In this document: in pieces, positions 61,434 to 64,000 of the stretch
Position numbering within the stretch: the stretch's first letter is position 1
Layout of the letters: each line of letters opens with the position of its first letter
Assembly (NCBI GenBank): GCA_001825665.1
Contig: MHXZ01000029.1
Span: 1-64,000, forward strand
Origin: Planctomycetes bacterium GWF2_41_51
Lineage (GTDB): Bacteria; Planctomycetota; Phycisphaerae; Sedimentisphaerales; UBA12454
Direction: 5' to 3'
Length of the DNA: 64,000 nt
The notes under the pieces: generated by a model
What the model saw: only the letters and a program-made list of their open reading frames with translations
Databases searched by the model: none
Told to the model about the DNA's origin: nothing
Program-made: the position numbers and the translations under genes

Positions 61434-62081
61434 TTAAGCTTCGACTGGGCAAAGTCCGTTCTGCTGCTGCCTGAGGCGGTCATCCATTACCGCATTAGAA
61501 TTCATACTTAATATTTGCTCGGAACGTGTGCGTTCGTGACTGCCCTGCCGGCAGGCATTTACGAAAGTCTGCATCAGCCAAAGCATAAGAAACTTAATAA
61601 AATCCGCAGGCACAAGATTAAAACCGGAATTAAGAATTTTTTCCTCTACCAGTGAAGCAATCGTTCGTGCTGTCGCTGTATCGAGATTGTACTCAGCTAC
61701 CAAATCATTAATAATTTTAGATTTATTCCAAGCGACAGTATTATCTGCGATACTCGACAATATATCATCGCTCTTCCTGATAACCTGCACCCTCGACCTT
61801 AAGAGATTCCTGCGGCAATGATGCTCGGAAATAACCTGAGCTGCAAAATCGAAACCGGTTGAACTGAGAACAGCTTTAATAATAGAGAAAATTTCGCTGC
61901 TGGTAACAGTGTCAGTGTCCCGGTTATTATATAAATAGAAAGTAACAGATTCCGCAAGCTGGGAAGCGAGAAAAGTATTCTTTTCCGCAGGCTCCACAAA
62001 GGCGTTTACGAATGTCGCAATAACCTTTGTATGCAGGTATTGTTCCTGACTTCCATCAGCTTTGATTACTTTAAGCTGCAA
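61434..62081 (-). CDS. ATP-cone domain protein
   Basis: A 215-residue protein. Residues 1 to about 95 are an ATP-cone: MQLKVIKADGSQEQYLHTKV is its typical start, the nucleotide-sensing module of NrdR and of ribonucleotide reductases. Residues 100-180 repeat a weaker form (VQVIRKSDD, VAWNKSKIINDLV, TARTIASLVEEKI), suggesting a second, degenerate cone. There is no zinc ribbon and no catalytic domain. It lies 23 bp downstream of nrdR on the same strand and probably belongs to the same operon. A nucleotide-sensing partner of NrdR is a reasonable guess, unproven. Confidence 0.75.
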   Translation of the reverse strand: MQLKVIKADGSQEQYLHTKVIATFVNAFVEPAEKNTFLASQLAESVTFYLYNNRDTDTVTSSEIFSIIKAVLSSTGFDFAAQVISEHHCRRNLLRSRVQVIRKSDDILSSIADNTVAWNKSKIINDLVAEYNLDTATARTIASLVEEKILNSGFNLVPADFIKFLMLWLMQTFVNACRQGSHERTRSEQILSMNSNAVMDDRLRQQQNGLCPVEA

Positions 62082-62104
62082 ATTCCACCTGTAATTAAAT
62101 TATA

Positions 62105-62596
62105 TCAATCGGAAAACAACTTGGGCTGAGTCTGGTCATCAGGCTGGGAAATAGCCTGTGTTACTTCGTCGATTAAATCGCCTGCGTCGTCGAAATGACG
62201 ATAGACACTGGCAAACCGGATGTAAGCAACCTTGTCCACAGATCTCAAATGCCTCATAGCGCTTTCACCGATAAACTTGGAATCAACTTCCCTGTCAGAA
62301 TGCCTGAAAATGTCTTCTTCTATTTTGTCAGCAAGCTGCTGAATCTGCTCGGCTGAAACCGGTCGTTTGTAACAGGCCTTCTGCAAACCGGAGATAACTC
62401 TTTCCCTATCATACGGGACTCGTGAATTGTCCTTTTTGATAACGCTAAGCTTGAAACTTTCTCCGACCTTTTCATAGGTCGTAAAACGCCTTCGACATGC
62501 AAGACACTGCCGGCGACGGCGAATAACTCTTCCAGCTTCGCTCGACCGCGAATCAATAACTTTATCCTTGTTCTCCTTGCAATATGGACATTTCAC
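62105..62596 (-). CDS. nrdR: Transcriptional repressor NrdR
   Basis: A 163-residue NrdR, the (d)ATP-responsive repressor of ribonucleotide reductase genes. The N-terminal zinc ribbon has MKCPYC and CLACRRRFTTYEKV; the ATP-cone spans about residues 45-140 with VIKKDNSRVPYDRERVISGL. It is complete. The first gene of a minus-strand operon with the ATP-cone protein. Promoter elements lie just upstream (62644-62671). Confidence 0.96.
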   Translation of the reverse strand: MKCPYCKENKDKVIDSRSSEAGRVIRRRRQCLACRRRFTTYEKVGESFKLSVIKKDNSRVPYDRERVISGLQKACYKRPVSAEQIQQLADKIEEDIFRHSDREVDSKFIGESAMRHLRSVDKVAYIRFASVYRHFDDAGDLIDEVTQAISQPDDQTQPKLFSD

Positions 62597-62643
62597 GATT
62601 CTTTATCACCGGTAAACAAAACTACAATATTTAGATTAAAAGC

Positions 62644-62671
62644 ATTGTAAAATCTATATGTAGTACGTCAA
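62644..62671 (-). promoter_or_regulatory. nrdR promoter with possible NrdR boxes
   Basis: On the minus strand TTGACG (62666-62671), a 16-bp spacer and TACAAT (62644-62649), 48 bp before the nrdR start. Two AT-rich near-palindromes, ACTACATATAGAT and CTAAATATTGTAG, lie around it about 29 bp apart, loosely like NrdR boxes, which would allow self-repression. Confidence 0.5.
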
Positions 62672-62870
62672 TCAAAAATTATTAAAAAAATAGCTATTAT
62701 CTTACAATAGCTGTGAGTTAATTATTTTGAATGACACAAACTGTTTGTGCAAAGATACTAACGGCAGAGTAAAAGAAAAACTCACAGGCGTGAAAAAATA
62801 AAATTTAAACCTAAAAAGAAAATTTAGAAATGGTCTTTGTGCTGACTAATATTAAAAAAGCGCATGAAAA

Positions 62871-62901
62871 AGGTCTCTGCGTCCCCTGTCAGCAGAGACC
62901 T
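62871..62901 (-). terminator. Hairpin with minus-strand T-run
   Basis: AGGTCTCTGC (62871-62880) and GCAGAGACCT (62892-62901) form a perfect ten-pair stem. On the minus strand it is followed by TTTTCATGCGCTTTTTT, so it looks like a terminator for a transcript coming from the right (63000-63750), upstream of nrdR. Confidence 0.65.
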
Positions 62902-63100
62902 ACCCCCAAAAAAAAGGAAAAGCGTAAACCCCCCATAGTTGTTATCCTCCGGCTGAAAGCTGCATGCGTTTGATCACAAGTGCGGAGAGTCCAGCCTGAA
63001 CAGAAAACCCCACAATCACGAGGCAGAATCCCAAAGATACTAAACCTCGCCGTTTCAGCCATCATCTGGCGGCACAAGGCCGACAGGCAACGGAGGACAA

Positions 63101-63190
63101 TTTTATTTTTAAAAGCCGATTACGACTTTTTGAATTTCACTGCCCTGGTTGGTCGGCCAAGGCAGGAAGCACAAGTTAAAGGAGGAGAGA
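63101..63190. repeat. 90-bp repeat, copy 1
   Basis: TTTTATTTTTAAA, then CTGCCCTGG...CCAAGGCAG (hairpin), CAGGAAGCACAA and a GGAGGAGA-type end. Closely matched in order and spacing by 63341-63430. Confidence 0.75.
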
Positions 63191-63340
63191 AGAAATCAAT
63201 TTAAGTTAGCGATTAACTTTTAAAATCTCAAAACTTCCTTAGTAAGGGGCAGACACATTTGACTTCACTTTGAAGCCGCGGGTCTGCCTCCCACACTAAA
63301 ACCATAAGAAATAAAGCTGACAGGTGCAAAAATTTCTTAT

Positions 63341-63430
63341 TTTTATTTTTAAAGTCATTATTAACTTTTTAATTTCCCCTGCCCTGGTTTCCCCCCAAGG
63401 CAGGAAGCACAAATAGCAGAAGGAGAATAG
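63341..63430. repeat. 90-bp repeat, copy 2
   Basis: The same order of blocks as copy 1, about 240 bp further on: TTTTATTTTTAAA, CTGCCCTGG...CCAAGGCAG, CAGGAAGCACAA, AGAAGGAGA. The hairpin loop differs (TTTCCCC instead of TTGGTCGG), while the stem is kept. Confidence 0.75.
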
Positions 63431-63670
63431 GAGCTTGTCACTCGATTCTTTTCCGCTCTCCAATAAAAAGATAAGAAATGAATTTAGGGAATGCAAATCG
63501 GGAGGTAAATATTTTTGAGAATTGTAAATAAAAAGATTATGGGACTTAATTTAAGGGTATCTCTAAAAATTAGCATAAATAAAATAAATACCGATTCGGG
63601 TAAATTGGAATATTGCTTTTTTAAATGATTTCTCCCCTCTACGAGGGTTTCCACTTTGCTCCAACGCTTC

Positions 63671-63698
63671 GTCCTGCTTCGCCAAGGCTACGCAGGAC
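63671..63698 (-). repeat. Dispersed hairpin repeat, divergent copy
   Basis: GTCCTGCTTCGCCAAGGCTA then CGCAGGAC resembles the reverse complement of the core of copies A and B (CCTACTTCGCTAAAGCTACG then AAGGAC), with paired changes that keep the stem. Confidence 0.6.
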
Positions 63699-63749
63699 TT
63701 CGGTCGAACTGACAATTAACGTTTTTTCAATTTTAGAGGTTGCCTAATA

Positions 63750-64000
63750 TTATCCTTTTGCTTTTGCATACCAGTCGGGGTCTTTGGCAAGTTTTTCTTT
63801 CGCCTCGGCGGTCATCATCGCAAACGCGGGATGGGTTGATTCCCATGCTCTTTTTTTGTAATCACCATCACGTAATTTTTCCACCTCAGCGGCGGCATCT
63901 CTGAAATAACTGCCGTAAATATGAAGCGAATCAGTGATATCAACATATCTGCCGACTTTGACAGGCTTGCTGATTTTTTCGGTGATTTTTTCGGCGATTA
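63750..64000 (-). CDS. Thymidylate-synthase-like protein, C-terminal part
   Basis: The minus-strand frame is open from the right edge to a stop at 63750-63752. The last 83 residues include VGRYVDITDSLHIYGSYFRD and end in DPDWYAKAKG. The DSLHIYGSYF block resembles the nucleotide-binding end of thymidylate-synthase-family proteins. The N-terminal part, with the catalytic Cys, lies outside the window. A role in dTMP supply would fit the nearby nrdR, but the family call depends on one motif. Confidence 0.55.
   Translation of the reverse strand, partial: IAEKITEKISKPVKVGRYVDITDSLHIYGSYFRDAAAEVEKLRDGDYKKRAWESTHPAFAMMTAEAKEKLAKDPDWYAKAKG

Larger units (their letters stand above)
62597..63749. other. 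1.1-kb noncoding region with repeats
   Basis: No convincing protein gene on either strand, apart from a short frame ending at 62889 (minus) whose last 15 codons, from an ATG at 62933-62935, have a GGAGG ribosome site and a hairpin after the stop. The region contains a duplicated 90-bp unit, several hairpins (62871-62901; 63246-63293, GGCAGAC/GTCTGCC) and a dispersed-repeat copy at 63671-63698. It may encode an RNA. Confidence 0.6.

Noticed and set aside
62597-63749. tmRNA, RNase P or 6S RNA gene
   Set aside because: Neither the T-arm with tag frame nor the RNase P core motifs could be found on either strand.

Overview
The window looks like chromosomal DNA from a Gram-negative planctomycete of the Phycisphaerae, Sedimentisphaerales-like side. 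The inference rests on three observations. There is a lipid A and outer-membrane block with an LpxC-FabZ fusion next to BamA and an OmpH/Skp protein. A secreted hydrolase (51816-53666) ends in a dockerin-like tail with two '-AERWL-/-AETWL-' repeats. Single-copy housekeeping genes sit in short, tightly spaced operons. No rRNA, CRISPR array or intact insertion sequence was seen. No database search was possible, so the taxonomy is an inference.

Layout. Positions 1-18463 form a surface-polysaccharide locus. It holds an ABC exporter cut by the window edge, a GT2-GT4 fusion and a heptosyltransferase. Next comes a run of overlapping sugar-modification genes: a C-methyltransferase, two PLP sugar aminotransferases, three further methyltransferase-type proteins, an RmlC-like cupin, a B12-binding radical SAM enzyme and two SDR epimerases. 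A minus-strand operon follows with the complete dTDP-rhamnose set (rfbA, rfbC, rfbD, rfbB) and a GT4 enzyme. tRNA-Gln(UUG) separates this from glmU-prs-rplY-pth and the classic rpsF-ssb-rpsR-rplI-dnaB cluster (18768-25621). Positions 25661-33109 are the envelope block: bamA, ompH, lpxD, lpxC-fabZ, lpxA and a Gfo/Idh oxidoreductase that may act on UDP-GlcNAc. Then come a URO-D-like protein, endonuclease V, uvrA, mtnA, a polytopic membrane protein, two exported proteins of unknown role, a NifU-type protein and a GT2.

Positions 45429-51047 are the accessory part. A repeat-rich gap (45429-46395) contains a long branched palindrome. It is followed by two large, AT-rich, overlapping genes of unknown family (46396-50143), the second with a degenerate nuclease-like N-terminus. 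After them come palindromic repeats leading into a small stand-alone GIY-YIG nuclease (50535-50804). The two-gene unit is the best candidate for an undescribed system, and the palindrome plus GIY-YIG unit is the second.

The last part is metabolic: an RluA-type pseudouridine synthase, the dockerin-tailed hydrolase, branched-chain amino-acid genes ilvB-ilvN and ilvC (with a consensus promoter and an attenuator-like leader before ilvB, and a LacI regulator lying between ilvN and ilvC), a lipoprotein, an SGNH hydrolase, an MgtE-type channel, and nrdR beside a second ATP-cone protein. About 1.1 kb without a convincing gene (62597-63749) carries a duplicated ~90-bp hairpin element. The 3' end of a thymidylate-synthase-like gene reaches the right edge. 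Several families of short dispersed repeats are visible, and two of them lie inside open reading frames.
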